Under the pieces are notes generated by a model, which saw only the letters and a program-made list of their open reading frames with translations, was not told the origin of the DNA and searched no databases. Both the position numbers and the translations under genes were made by a program. From Rhizophagus irregularis (Eukaryota; Glomeromycota; Glomeromycetes; Glomerales; Glomeraceae), in contig NC_089432.1 of the NCBI RefSeq assembly GCF_026210795.1, positions 434,001-498,000 on the forward strand: 64,000 nucleotides of DNA. The letters are read 5' to 3'. Positions 37,540 through 49,780 of the stretch are shown here, piece by piece; positions within the stretch are counted from its first letter, which is position 1; each line of letters opens with the position of its first letter.

Positions 37540-39069
37540 CCCTATAAAAAATATGTATACGGAAAGGATACGTTTTGTATACATTTTATGTACGTTTCTA
37601 TAGATTCCGTATACAAATTCCGTATATTTAATAAGTAATTCATTTTTGAACATTTTTTTAAAAAACTAATGTATAAGAAATGTATACGGAAAAAATTAAT
37701 CATGCGGAATGTATACGGAATTTTTAAACTTAATATTTTTAGAAGATAATTTTACAAAAATTCCGTATCATAACACGAGATCACATGATTGTTTATTGTT
37801 TTGTTATGATACGTTTTTTGTTTTTTATATAAACCCTTACTTTGATGAGTTTGATCTTCCGATCTTCCTTTCTGTCTTTCCTTTCCTTTCTCTTTCTCTT
37901 GTCTTATTTTTGTTATTTTTTCTAAATTTTTCTTCTTTCTTCGTCACCCCTTTTAAAAATAATTTTTTTTTTCGTACCTCACTTTAAAAAATTTTTTTTT
38001 CGTCACTCTCCTTTGAAAAAAAATTTTTTTTCATCACTCCCTTAAAAAAAAATTTTTCTTTTATTTCCCACTCTTCTTTTTTTTTAAAAAAAAATTTCTT
38101 CTTTCTATTTCTATTTCCTCTTTATAAAAAAATTTTTATTTTTCTAACTTTGACGTCCTCCCTTTAAAAAAAAATTTTTTTTTAACTTTCCTAACTTCGT
38201 TATCCCTCTTTTTAAAAAAATATTTTTTTTGGTTTATTCTTTATTCCCCTTTCTTTTTTATTTGTATTTAATTTCATAGGCCAGTAGATTTTCTTTGTGA
38301 GAATATTCAGTTTCTTTTTTCTTTTTTGTAGATCAGTTTGGGAGTCCTTTTCTTTTTGTAGGATGATTCAGGATTTTTTTCTTTTTTTAGGTCAGTTCAA
38401 ATTTTTTTGTTTTTTTGTATGTTGGGTTCAGATTCTTTTCTTTTTGTAGGTTGTTTCAGTTTTGTTGCTTCAGAGTCTTCTTTTTTTGTAGGTCAGTTTT
38501 GGATTTATTTTGTTGTTTTGGTTTCTTTTTCATTAGACGCCTCATAATTCTTTTCTTTTATGTAGGTTAGACATTCTGGAGTTCTCTTTCTTTTTTTGTA
38601 GGAATGCTGACCTTTGGTGACTTGGACGATTGCAGATGGGGGTTTTGTTTCCAATCTTTTTTTTTGTTCTTTTAGGTTGTTTGACTACAAATGAACCTGA
38701 ACTTATAGATAATTTAGGTTGCAATAGGTGGTTTTAATAAAGAGGGAATTTTCATAATGTATTTGTACTTTGTTTATTTTTTTATTTTTTATTTAATTTA
38801 ATAAAGTGAATTAGATTTATGTAAATACAATTATAGTAAACTGTAATACAAATAGTAAATTCAGTGACCAAATCGTATAAATTTCGTGATAAAATCAGTG
38901 ATCAAATCATGTAAATTCCATATAAATCCCGTGCAAATTCCGTATCCAAACCATATTTTTGGTGATACGGAATTGTGCATTTTTCCGTATCCTATTATGA
39001 TACGTTATTTCTAAGGAAAAAAAATCGTATAAAAACTTTATAAAAAACGTATCCAATTTTTTTATAGGG
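37540..39069. mobile_element. CCCTATA element A (1.53 kb, AAG target site)
   Basis: It begins CCCTATAAAAAATATG and ends TTTTTTTATAGGG, with AAG on both sides (37537-37539 and 39070-39072). The interior has GTATACGG-rich ends, a block of about eight units with A-tract/T-tract cores (AAAAAATTTTTT) separated by CGTCACTCCC-like spacers (about 37930-38240), and an array of pyrimidine tracts ending GTAGG (about 38300-38600). There is no transposase. The open frame 37709-37987 is low complexity. B and C are inverted relatives. Confidence 0.8.
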
Positions 39070-39072
39070 AAG

Positions 39073-39739
39073 AGATAATATAAATGATGAGAAAAATTTT
39101 AACGTAATTTAAATAAATAAAACCAAAAGATGGAAACTAACTAATTTAATAAGCTAAATAATAATCTTTGATTTTCCTGTAATATAAGAGATAAAAGAGT
39201 TTGTTGAAAACGTTTTACATTACATGCTTTACAGTATCCATCACCAGTATATTCTTGTTTGCAATATTTACATAGCATAGTTCAATTGATAAATTTAGAA
39301 AACTTTATTAAATGGTTAATAAACTCAACAGCAACAGAAAAAGCTGAATGTTACCTTGAAAATTTTTTTTTCCGATTTACGTTTCCCTATTTACACATGC
39401 ACGACATAAGTGTAACATGAAATCGACAAAATAATTACTGCGTCAAATGTTAGTATACAGTATTGAATTTTTAAAAAATTTGTTTTTTCTTTACTGTAAT
39501 TACTTGTATGTTCAAAAGTTTAAGAAAGTTTATTTGATAATTTTATATTTCTGGCCTTAGAGATCCTAAATAAGTTAATTCTACAAAAATTTATTATGCA
39601 TTTGAATAATGTATGATAAAATATATAATTTCTCATAATAATTTATTAAAAAATTTTTATTGCAACAATTCAGGAATTCGAGTGTATAACAAAGCACGTC
39701 AACCTCTACAAAGCCATGTTCGGGAAGGTAATAAGGCCG
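39073..39739. other. Intergenic, no gene seen
   Basis: AT-rich. Around 39215-39285 the minus strand reads a short Cys-containing stretch too brief to call. Confidence 0.35.
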
Positions 39740-40279
39740 TATGGATCTTCGTATATATTGTTATATTTTCACAATGAATGTAAGATGATGGAAGAGATTT
39801 ATAAATCAACGATGGAAGAAGATGTGGTTTGCAAATGAAAAGTCAACAATAACTATTCGGAAAGAAGGAGAAATTTATCTTAAAGCAACCGAAAGAAAAG
39901 AAAAAGGTTCATTTCAAGTCGACAAATATCTCACCTTTGCAAAGGTCGAATGGCGTTTCAGATGGCGGTATTTCGACGCGATAGACCAGAACGTGAATAT
40001 GGATGAAATACTAGCGTCAGCAGTTAGCCAGTTACACGGATGCAATCAACATCTTCATCACATATAGGAAATAGCCGAGAAAAATTTGAAGAAATTAGTA
40101 CTTTTAATGATGATTTTAGCAAAAGACTACCGTCACGACCTTTAGCGTCAACGAAATCGTAAAAAGAGAGTACTGATTTGGATGACTCGAATGAGGCGGA
40201 CGAAGATAATAGGAAGAAACGCAAGAAAAAGAAAATGATTACGCGTGCGGATATAGAGTTAGATTTAGATTTAGATTAG
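39740..40279 (+). pseudogene. Unrecognised decayed gene with acidic/basic C-terminus
   Basis: An open frame at 39822-40067 reads STITIRKEGEIYLKATERKE to DEILASAVSQLHG. A second frame from about 40040 continues MQSTSSSHIGNSREKFEEIS, with one in-frame TAA near 40166, then an acidic stretch (DLDDSNEADEDN), a basic cluster (RKKRKKKK) and a stop at 40279. The basic cluster could be a nuclear signal. A frame change near 40040 and the internal stop indicate decay. Element B is inserted just downstream. Confidence 0.4.
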
Positions 40280-40288
40280 AGACTACGT

Positions 40289-41795
40289 CCCTATAAAAAA
40301 AATTGGATACGTTTTTTATAAAGTTTTTATACGATTTTTTTCCTTAGAAATAACGTATCATAATAGGATACGGAAAAATGCACAATTCCGTATCACTAAA
40401 AATATGGTTTGGATACGGAATTTGCACGGAATTCATATGGAATTTACATGATTTGATCACTGATTTTATCACGAAATTTATACGATTTGGTCACTGAATT
40501 TACTATTTGTATTACAGTTTACTATAATTATATTTACATAAATCTAATTTTACTTTATTAAATTAAATAAAAAAAAAAATAAACAAAATACAAATACATT
40601 ATGAAAATTCCCTCCTTATTAAAACCATCTATTGCAACCAAAATCATCTATAAGTTCAGGTTCATTTGGAGCCAAACAACCTATAAAAACCCCCCTTCAT
40701 ATAGTATCTGCAATCGTCCAAGTCACCAAAGGTCAGCATTCCTACAAAAAAAGAAAGAGAACTCCAGAATGTCTGACCTACATAAATGAAAAGAATTATG
40801 AAGCATCTGATGAAAAAGAAACTAAAACAACAAAATAAATCCAAAACTGACCTACAAAAAAAGAAGACTCTGAAGCAACAAACTGAAACAACCTACAAAA
40901 AGAAAAGAATCTGAACCCAACTTACAAAAAAAAAAAAAAGAAATTTGAACTGACCTAAAATCCTGAACAATCCTACAAAAAAGAAAGGAAAGGACTCCCA
41001 AACTGATCTACAAAAAAGAAAAAAGAAACTGAATCTTCTCACAAAAAAAAATCTGCTGGCCTATGAATAAAAAAAGGGATAAATATAAATAAAAAAAGAA
41101 AGTGGAATAAAGAATAAATAAAAAAAAAAATATCTTTTTAAAAAGAGGGTAACAAAGTTAGGAAAGTTAAAAAAAAATTTTTTTTTTAAAGGGAGGACGT
41201 CAAAGTTAGAAAAATAAAAAATTTTTTATAAAGAGGAAATAGAAATAGAAAGAAGAAAATTTTTTTTAAAAAAAAAAGAAGGGTGGGAATAAAAGAATAA
41301 AATCAAAAAAAAATTTTTTTTAAAGGAGAGTGATGAAAAAAAATTTTTAAAGTGAGGTACGAAAAAAAAAATTTTTTTTTAAAAGGGGGTGACGAAAAAA
41401 GAAGAAAAATTTAGAAAAAATAACAAAAATAAGACAAGAGAAAAGAGAAGGAAGGGAAAGACAGAAAGGAAGATCGGAAGATCAAACTCATCAAAGTAAA
41501 GGTTAAAGGTTTATATAAAAAACAAAAAAAACGTATCATAACAAAACAATAAACAATCACGTGATCTTGTGTTATGATACGAGATTTTTGTATCTAAAAA
41601 TATTAAGTTTAAAAATTCCGTATACATTCCATATGATTGATTTTTCCGTATACATTTCGTATACATTAGTTTTTTTAAAAAATGTTCAAAAATGAATTGC
41701 TTATTAAATATACGGAATTTGTATACGGAATCTATAGAAACGTACATAAAATGTATACAAAACGTATCCTTTCCGTATACATATTTCTTATAGGG
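40289..41795. mobile_element. CCCTATA element B (1.51 kb, CGT target site)
   Basis: It starts CCCTATAAAAAAAATTGG and ends TTCTTATAGGG, flanked by CGT on both sides (40286-40288 and 41796-41798). It is in the reverse orientation to element A, with the same internal order: CCTACAAAAA array (about 40690-41060), then A-tract/T-tract units (about 41110-41400), then GTATACGG sequence. It contains CACGTG at 41558. It also holds the empty site for the foldback element found in C (GATTTGAT at about 40449). Confidence 0.8.
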
Positions 41796-41798
41796 CGT

Positions 41799-42543
41799 TA
41801 TGTAATGATGAATAAGGACGGTCAGGTTTCTATTATGGATTAACGATTCATTGGTTTATAATATCAATGTAGGGTATAACTTACGGCTTTAATATAGAAA
41901 GTTGTATTGAGTCGATAACACAGTTCAATCTGGAGAGACTAACTAGATTTTCTTATTCATATAGCAAGTTTTTTTTTTAATTTAGGTTGTCTTTTTCTTT
42001 TTTTTTATATCATTCATTTTAATTTACGATGTATTTAGCATTAGATTTTCTTTTTAGTATATAGATACTTTATTTAATGGATGTTCTAGAAACGTCTACA
42101 TTGTAATAAATTACAGAGCTTAAATATTACAATATTAATAAAGTTATAAATTTAAAAAAATATTTGGTACATCAAAATTCTTTTTCTATAATATAAAGCA
42201 GGTCAATTTAAGCTTAAGGTTGATCTGTTTTCGGAATATGAATTTCTTTTCTGATGTATAAGTTCAAACACATTAGTATAAATCTGCTTATTATTCTGTA
42301 TAATAAATAAATTCTACTTTACTAAAAATAAGATGGCCACAATAATTTATAACTTGTTTAGCAATTTAATTTACGTGCGCTTATTTAAAAAAAAACATGT
42401 GCTTAAATTCAATTAAATTCAGTTTAATCATGAGAAAATCAATGCTCTCAGCAACAATATGTGATTGTTCATGTGATTACATAATTGTGTAAATTGAAAA
42501 TAACAACTTTTAGTAAAAAATTTAATAAAAAATTTTCATTTTG
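41799..42543. other. Intergenic, no gene seen
   Basis: AT-rich sequence; no coding or repeat signal noted. Confidence 0.4.
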
Positions 42544-42546
42544 TAA

Positions 42547-42844
42547 GGCCACACAAATTCGAATTTTCGGTTCACTTCACCCGGCCGGGTCACTTTTTCA
42601 AATTTCAATAGAAAAAAGTTTATATATAAAAAGTTTATCACGTGATCAGGACGTAATTTTATTGGCGGGTAAGTTTATCATGCGGCTGAGAGCGAAAATA
42701 AATTCCTCCCTTTTAAAAGTCAACCAATCAAATGTCACGATTTTATATATAAACTTTTTTTACTAATAAACAATAAACCCCGGGTCCCCGGGTCGATTTT
42801 AAATTTCAATGTTACGTGAACCGAAAAATTGAATTTGTGTGGCC
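42547..42844. mobile_element. PIF/Harbinger-like MITE (TAA target site)
   Basis: The 298-bp element has inverted ends GGCCACACAAATTCGAATTT and GGCCACACAAATTCAATTTT (right end as reverse complement). It is flanked by TAA at 42544-42546 and 42845-42847. Subterminal CCGGCCGGGTC and CCCGGGTCCCCGGGTC blocks and a central CACGTG (42639) are notable. The 93-codon frame across it is not a gene. Confidence 0.75.
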
Positions 42845-42847
42845 TAA

Positions 42848-43387
42848 CTTTTTAACTATTAGTTTAATACATCAAACCCTCCATAGTTATAGTATATTTA
42901 TTAAAACTGAGCCTTCGTAATGCACTAGACTTTTTTTATCTTCCGAAGTGTTGAATTTTTCATACGGTTCAATGCACTCTATTGATTTTAAAGAATCAAA
43001 TTTGTGTGATCGGTAGTTTTAATTAAATTTTACTCTTCATTCTTTTTTTCGAATTAAAAAGTCCATTATCTCCTGTTTCAAATTAGTGTATCAGCAGGTG
43101 ACTTTTCGATCAATTATATAAAAAAATACCGTAAAGTAATCAAAAACAAATTAAGTACAAAACCAAATAATAATATAAATTTATCTCACACATTAATTAA
43201 AAAATAAATTTATTAAGGAAGAACAATAAATTATATAAAAAAATTAAAATTTTTTGTAAGATTATAATGAAAGGTAAAATTATTCCTTTAAAAAAAAAAA
43301 CTTTCCCTTATATAATTATATTAAACACTAAAATATTTAGAAACAAGAATGTATGAACCATAAGGAAATTAAATTAGAATTAATTAT
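42848..43387. other. Intergenic, no gene seen
   Basis: AT-rich sequence without coding signal, ending where the large duplication begins. Confidence 0.4.
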
Positions 43388-43838
43388 TATAAACAAGAGT
43401 TCATGTTTAAAGGGGAGTTAGGACTATAAAATGTAAAATATATGAAATGTGATTTATTTTGAACATGTTCATTTCTAATAAAATCATAAGTTCATAACAT
43501 TCGAATTTATAATAAATATTTTTTAACCATAATTGAGTTATAAATTAAATTGATAATTGAAAAATTTACAATAATTTATTATCTTTAATACACACCAAAA
43601 GAATGAGAAAAAAAAACATTTAAGAAAAAATTATCACAAAATAGATTATGAAGGGAAAAATTTTTTAAAAAAAATCAGTTTGAAAAAAAGATCAGAAAAA
43701 AAAAAATTATTATTAAAAAAAAAAAAAAATCTGAATATTAAAAACAAAATATATATATAAAATTGTTATAATACAGTAAATCGTGTAACAGGCAATATTT
43801 AAATAACGGGATACCGAATAAATTACTTATTCGCTAAC

Positions 43839-43959
43839 GCTACCTAAAGGTAGCTTATTATAATTTGATTGGTTGATCTCGGGCTTCTGCAGAGCCCGGA
43901 TCAACAAATCAAACTTGATTTACCCAAATATAAGTTATTCGGCACTTCGTGCTGAATAA
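43839..43959. repeat. Cluster of three conserved hairpins
   Basis: Three inverted repeats lie in series: GCTACCTAAAGGTAGC (43839-43854); a long imperfect stem from TTTGATTGGTTGATC to GATCAACAAATCAAA around CGGGCTTCTGCAGAGCCCG (43864-43913); and TTATTCGGCACTTCGTGCTGAATAA positions 43935-43959 with an 11-bp stem. All three are unchanged in the second duplicate. They are GC-richer than their surroundings. Whether they are an RNA, an element end or a relic is unknown. Confidence 0.5.
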
Positions 43960-44406
43960 TTAATTATTAATTATTTGTCAGCAATTCTTATAATTAGCAA
44001 ACCAATGATCAAGATGCACGGGAATGATCAAAAATCTATTGATTTTAATAATTAATAAAATGTGTTACTAATTTTTTTTTAAAAAAAAAACGATAGTTAT
44101 ACAGATTCAAATAGTGAAGGTGACGAATAATTTATACTAATTATACTACAAATTTACAAATTTCTTACAAAATATATGAATGTAGTAAATTTTACAAATT
44201 ATGATTAATTGAATAATAGCCACAAATTTAAAAAATTGTCTTAAATTTTAAATTTTAATAAATCTTACAAAAATTATACATTTAAATTTTAGTAAAAACA
44301 AAATTTGATTAAACTCTAGTACTCTACAAATATTGAATGAAAATTGGACAATAATTACAAAAACTAAATAAAACTGTACAATTTCATACGATGACTTTTT
44401 ACTGGG

Positions 44407-47075
44407 GGTATGTTATCATTTTTTGGAACCTGTTGTCTATCCTCTACTAGGTTCTTATACTGTCTGATATTTCTCCGTTAACGACGTCCTTCCTATAAAA
44501 TATTTTATCCGTTATTCAGTTTCTGTAAAAACTCCGTAAAAATGGGCCTTTCGCGGATTTTTTCACGGAAAATGATCCGTGATATAAGGTGATTAATTCC
44601 GGAAACATGAGCCTTTTATGAAAAAAAAGATGGAATATTAAAAATTGATCGACTTTTTACGGGGCCTTAAAAAATTAGTTTTTGTCGGCGGATCAATCAC
44701 CTATAAGGGAATCCTTACCTAGTTTAGAAATTTATAAGAATGTGGATCATGGAATTGTAAATGTATTATTCAATACCATAATTGAAATGAGTAAAAACCG
44801 GTAACGGGTTAGTTCAAATATATTATAACAGATTAGTTCGGAAAAATGATTAATAGTTAAATAATAATTTTATTATATAAAGCATTACCAAATTGGTAAA
44901 TATAGTTATATTTTTCGCAAATAATAATAAAAATTATGAAAGTTATTATAATGAGTAATTTGCATTAAATTTATTTGCCACAGAGAAATTTCGGTAAAAT
45001 TTTTTGGTAAATAATTTTCCGAAAAATTAAAAATTTTTTGTATTAATTGTTAATGATGTCATATTTCTAGAAAGTAATTAATTATGCAACTAGAGAAACA
45101 GATTTAATTGGTTCACATCTTCAACATACTGAGATAATATCCAAATAAACGATTAACAAGATCTTTGTTCAAAAGTCCAATCATCAACAGTGCCATATAT
45201 ACCATAACAGGTATTTTCATTAAAAGATCCTCGTACTTTCTGTTTCTCGAAACTACCTTGAACTTTAGCATGAACCGTGTACGTTTGGTCTGGAAAATTA
45301 ATAGTTTCATGTTCATCACCAGTGTAGGAATGTTCACTACAATCATGATATTCTGAGTCACCGGCTATGCGATAACCATTTGAATCCTCTATCCAAATTC
45401 TACATCTGCAGAGTTCCAATTCCAAATCCGTGATGACAGTAAATGCTATACATTAAACCAAAAAGTTGAATCATTAGAAAAGAAAATGGAGAACATATTG
45501 AATGTAAGGATTTTACCTTTAACGTCCATTATATAGAAACACATGAAAAGGACAGTAAGAAGGTAAAAGATTTGAAGTTTCATATTAGTTAATGTTGTTC
45601 GATAGACCTGAGGGAGTAGTATTTTGGGTAGTTGTCAATTTGGGAGTTTAAAGTTTCAATCTGCTTCTTTTTCTAAGCGTAGTAAGTCGATTCTGTAAAA
45701 CAAAATTTTGGTGGCAGTGGTTATATATAATTTCAAAACCAGATTTTCAATGATTTTCTGCCAAGAGCTATGACTCCCTTTCAGAAAAAAATAATCCCGA
45801 GTCATCATATTATCACGAACGCATTTATTAAAACCAATTTATTTTTGTACATTCCGAAAACAAATATCGTGTTTAACGTATTTTTTTCCATATCTAGAAT
45901 ATAACTATGTCTATTAATATTGACCCCTAAAAGTGTTTCTGAATTTAAAATCATTAATAAAATATGTTCCGATTAATGACCAGAAATCTTACTAAAAACG
46001 GTTTTAAAAAAGTGATAACAGTAAAAACGAAATGTATATTTGTGCTCATGTCTAAAAAGCACCATTTTCTTAATTTTTGTTTCATAAATCGGACAAAATG
46101 GTGCTTTTTTAGACGTTTTGTACAAATAATCATAAATACGAAACGAATTAGGGAGGAGTATCCGGAATTTTCGCTGAAGTCCAATTCACAGAAGCCCATT
46201 TTGCTGAAGCAAATTTTGTCGAAGGGATGTTTCACTGAAATGCCATTTTTCCGAATAGACATTTTACCGAAGGTCATTTCGCCAAAGCCATTCTGGCGAA
46301 GGAACTGGAGTTTGAACCGGTTGCACAAACCGGTTATAAATTCGGTTTCTAACAATGATTCCGGGTTCATATATATATATTTTTTTTTAACCATTGTCAC
46401 GTGATCATTTGTGATCAACATGAAATTCCTAATTTGGAATTTGTTAAATTACAATTGACCCAGAATTATGAATTTAGCTGAAATTATGGGTTGCTTTGCA
46501 AAAATCGGGTTGAAACGGGTTGAAACGGGTCAAACCGGTTGTACCCGTTTTAAATTTAGTTTGCGAAAATATAAGGCGCATTATTATATTTAGTTTAAGT
46601 GTATAAAATTTTAAAGTATTTTATTTACTGCGGTCCGGAATGACGTTAAACTATCATATCAACAATTGGGCTCCATAAAGGGTAACCCGTAATTGACGTT
46701 AAAATATTCTTGTGTAAATGTGTTTATGTATTATGTGTTATTTTAAGTTGGTTATGATTTTGGGTAACGTAATTTTATTGGTTCCAACAATGAGATACTC
46801 AATTAAGATCTCGAAGGCATAGGGGAAATATTATAAATAAGAAGCGAATACTTTTTAGAAAATTATTCGACCCACGTAATTCCATTCATAATTTTCTTAT
46901 TCAATTCTTTTTGCCTTTTTTTTTATGATGAAAAAGTGCCTCATTAATTATTTTAACTAATGATTTATAGATTAGATATAATGAGGGGGAAACTATCGCA
47001 TTTTTAATCTAGAATTTAAGAAATTACCTTTTTGTTTAGAATTTGAGAAATTGCATTTTTTGTTTAGGATTTAAG
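44407..47075 (-). repeat. Secreted-protein repeat, copy 2
   Basis: Reverse-oriented partner of 4290-6951, with the same landmarks in order. Differences are a single upstream AGCTCTTGGCAGAAA motif and an extra inverted piece at about 46049-46110 (AAAAAGCACCATTTT facing AAAATGGTGCTTTTT). The open frames at 45954-46421 on both strands arise from the GGCGAAATG-type repeats. Confidence 0.65.
45153..45583 (-). CDS. Small secreted cysteine protein, copy 2
   Basis: Exon 1 (45583-45517) encodes the signal peptide MKLQIFYLLTVLFMCFYIMD. Exon 2 (45445-45153) follows a 71-bp intron (GTAAAA...TGTATAG), giving 119 residues in frame. The mature part (about 95 residues) shows LCRCRIWIEDSNGYRIAGDS, DQTYTVHAKVQGSFEKQKVR, a TCYGIYG motif and a C-terminal Cys, five cysteines in all. 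The size, signal peptide and cysteines are those of a secreted small protein such as a candidate effector. No enzymatic motif was recognised. A TATA-like box lies at 45721-45730. Confidence 0.75.
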
Positions 47076-47079
47076 AAAT

Positions 47080-48040
47080 TATATAACTCGTTATTATAAA
47101 CAAGTCGGATATTGCATCAAATGCACGCAGACCGCGTGAAACACGGGCATCAGGCTATTAATCCGATTTTTTTTTAGCAAATGTGAAAAAAAATTTTGTA
47201 CCCATGTGCCACTTTATGATGATCATTTTTTCTTCACGCGTCATCTACATATTTTTTATTAATAATTTCAGTTTATATATGTTATCTTTTAAAAAATCTA
47301 TATTCTTCTTTATCGTTTTATTATTTATCTTTTTACATAATTTAAAGATAAAAAAAATAAAAGTTTTTTAGCAGATATGGACTATATAAGTATTCTTATA
47401 AACGTTGGATGAAGTTAGAAGCATTTTATAACAGTACAAACTCGTATTTCATATTTTTTTTTATTTTTTTTTCTTATGTATAAAAAATTTTATTACATTT
47501 AATATTATTAGATATGTAAAGTGTAAATTTTCTTGAATAAAGTTACAAAGTCACTATCTTTACCAAGTTAATTTTATTTTTATTTTTATTTTTAAAATTT
47601 ACCAAGTTAAATGTTACACCAGTTACCAATATATATAACGTTAACGCTATCACGTGCAAGTGCATAACTCCTAATCTCGGGCCAGTTTATACGTTAAAAT
47701 TGTACACCCCCACTGTACGTTAAGGACGCCCGTTACCAACATCACAGGTCACGTTCCCCGATACAAAGCAGCGGGCCATATCCACTTCCATGTTTTTCAA
47801 GTTCAGGACAATAAGTGCAAATATTATTATAAAAGAACTAAAACGTTCTTTTTTGTAATGTTATTATTATCTTTCTTCCCCTCTCATATCGGACATATAT
47901 AATAAAATAAGGAGATCCCTAACGTAAATGATGATCATCTTTCAATTTTTCAATTGTAAATTGATTTATTTTTATTATTAATAAAAAAGTGTAATCCATT
48001 AAAAAAACCACACTTTTATAATTATATCCATAAAAAAAGG
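47080..48040. other. Intergenic, with a GC-richer island near 47640-47810
   Basis: No gene. At 47640-47810 a locally GC-richer stretch starts with CACGTGCAAGTG and contains GTACACCCCCACTGTACGTT; it shows no coding frame or tRNA fold. The rest is AT-rich. Confidence 0.4.
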
Positions 48041-48329
48041 GTGCATCGGGAAATTTTTCTAGGGGATATATGCTATGTCGATGAAAGGTCACATGACATA
48101 CATCGATATTAATCGGACTCGTCGAGTAATATCGATAGGGATAAACAGAATCATATTTAAACTTAAATGATAATCATTGATATTTAACCAAACAAATAAT
48201 TATCGGACTATAACCTAAACAATAAATATCAAAATATATCATTTGATAATTATACAATATATTGTTTATTAACTATAATGTCACTAATCACTTTTATTTA
48301 GCAAATACATCATTTTATTACTTAATAAT

Positions 48330-49780
48330 ATGAAGGAAAAAAAGAAACTAAAAATCAAAAATTCTACAATAAACTCCCATCCAAACCTATCGTCTAAAGC
48401 AAAATAAAAACAGAGTAATGTTTCATAAACTTTCCATCCAAAAAGCCATTTAAGAGTCTACAAAATAAAAGTAAACATTAATTAAAGTTTGCTAAAAGAG
48501 ATAAATTAAAAAAAAGTTTCGAATAGTACCTTCGAAACTGATCATATCAGCCAGTACCCAACAAAATCCAAAAACCTACAAAAAAGAAAAAGGAAAAACG
48601 TTAGAAAACGTTTCAAATAAAAAATTATATATTAGCAAATCTTGTAAATTATGGAATTTACCATATCTGAAAATGAAAGATGCATTAGAAAGCAATTTTT
48701 TCTAATAAAATAAAATAAATCAAGTCCCGTAATAGGTATTGCGAAAATTACTGTTTTCACTTTTCCCATTCAATCAAAAGTGAAAAGTCCACAACCTACA
48801 AAAATAAAGAAAGAAACGTGAGTTGACGTTTCTCATTATATTAAATAAAAAAATATTAAGTTTCAAAGTTACAACTTTGAGACTTACCAGTCTATCACCA
48901 AAAGTTGAAACTAGAACCTACAAAAAAAAAAACTGAAATGTTAACAAATATTTCGTTAAAAAATTAGATTAAATTTTAAAAAACTAAGCCAAATTCAAAC
49001 TCACTTCCAAAAGAACCGAAGGGCCACCTGAAAAAGGAACATTTCAATAAAATAATGAAGGCAAGATTTTTTGAGTAAACAAACTTGAAACCCACAAGCC
49101 GATTAGTGAGACCAAAAAGCTTCCTAAAAAAAAGAAAGAGATCGAAATGTTATCAAAATTTTGATAAAGAACCGCCTAAAAAAAAAAGGAAACGTTAATA
49201 AACGTTTCATTAAAAAATAAAAAAAACCTGATTATTCATACTGATTTTTCACGCATTAAGAGACCCTGCCATCAAAAAAAAAGAAAATCAGGAGTCCAGC
49301 CTTCAAAATGAGCATTATGGGCCTAAAAAAAGAAACATTTTATAATCATATGGATGATTTATAAAAAAGAAAACAGCAAAAAAAAAATTTAACTGAGAAA
49401 CCTTCTGAGTTTCCCACGCGTCCAAAAACTGAAGAATTGGCCATCTGCAAAAGAAAAAAAATGAAATGTTAGTAGAAGTTTCGTTAAAATAAATATTTAA
49501 AAAAAAATTCACTAACGTCTGACCTGAAAGATCTAAAAAAGAAAAAGAAATGAACTTTTAGTAAAGTTCGTTAAAAATAAAAAAAAATTGATAAATAAAT
49601 TCTTACCTAAATCCTGAGCTAAATCCAAAAAAAGTCCAGAAAATATTTCATCCTTCCCTTCCTTTCCTACTGAATTTTAACGTGTTTTTTATTTGACCGA
49701 TTAAAAAGAAACAAGTTCCCAGGCATCCGAAGGTCAAAATGAGACAAAACCTAAAAAAAAAAGATTAGTACTATAGACGA
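48330..49780. repeat. Degenerate array of CCTACAAAAA plus hairpin units
   Basis: About ten diverged units recur at roughly 55-220 bp. Examples of the hairpin core are AACGTTAGAAAACGTT (48596), AAACGTTAATAAACGTTT (about 49181) and ATGTTAGTAGAAGTTTC (about 49461). The CCTACAAAAAAGAAA part also occurs in the CCCTATA elements. Confidence 0.5.

Larger units (their letters stand above)
43388..47075. repeat. Large direct duplication, copy 1
   Basis: This 3.7-kb block matches 56955 to the window end in the same orientation, once the MULE (57707-60896) and CCCTATA element C (61245-63086) are removed from the second copy. Near-identical stretches include 44272-44400 against 60906-61040. It joins part of the Sel1 upstream repeat, a conserved hairpin cluster and the secreted-protein repeat. 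Confidence 0.8.

Noticed and set aside
37709-37987. Open frame of 92 codons in CCCTATA element A
   Set aside because: The equivalent in elements B and C is not open over the same length and the sequence is low complexity, so it is unlikely to be a transposase.
45954-46421. Open frames of about 150 codons on both strands
   Set aside because: They cover the GGCGAAATG-type short repeats, are not preserved in repeat copy 1 and mirror each other.
47640-47810. GC-richer island considered as a tRNA or structured RNA
   Set aside because: No cloverleaf, no B-box-like GGTTCRA sequence and no convincing long stem.
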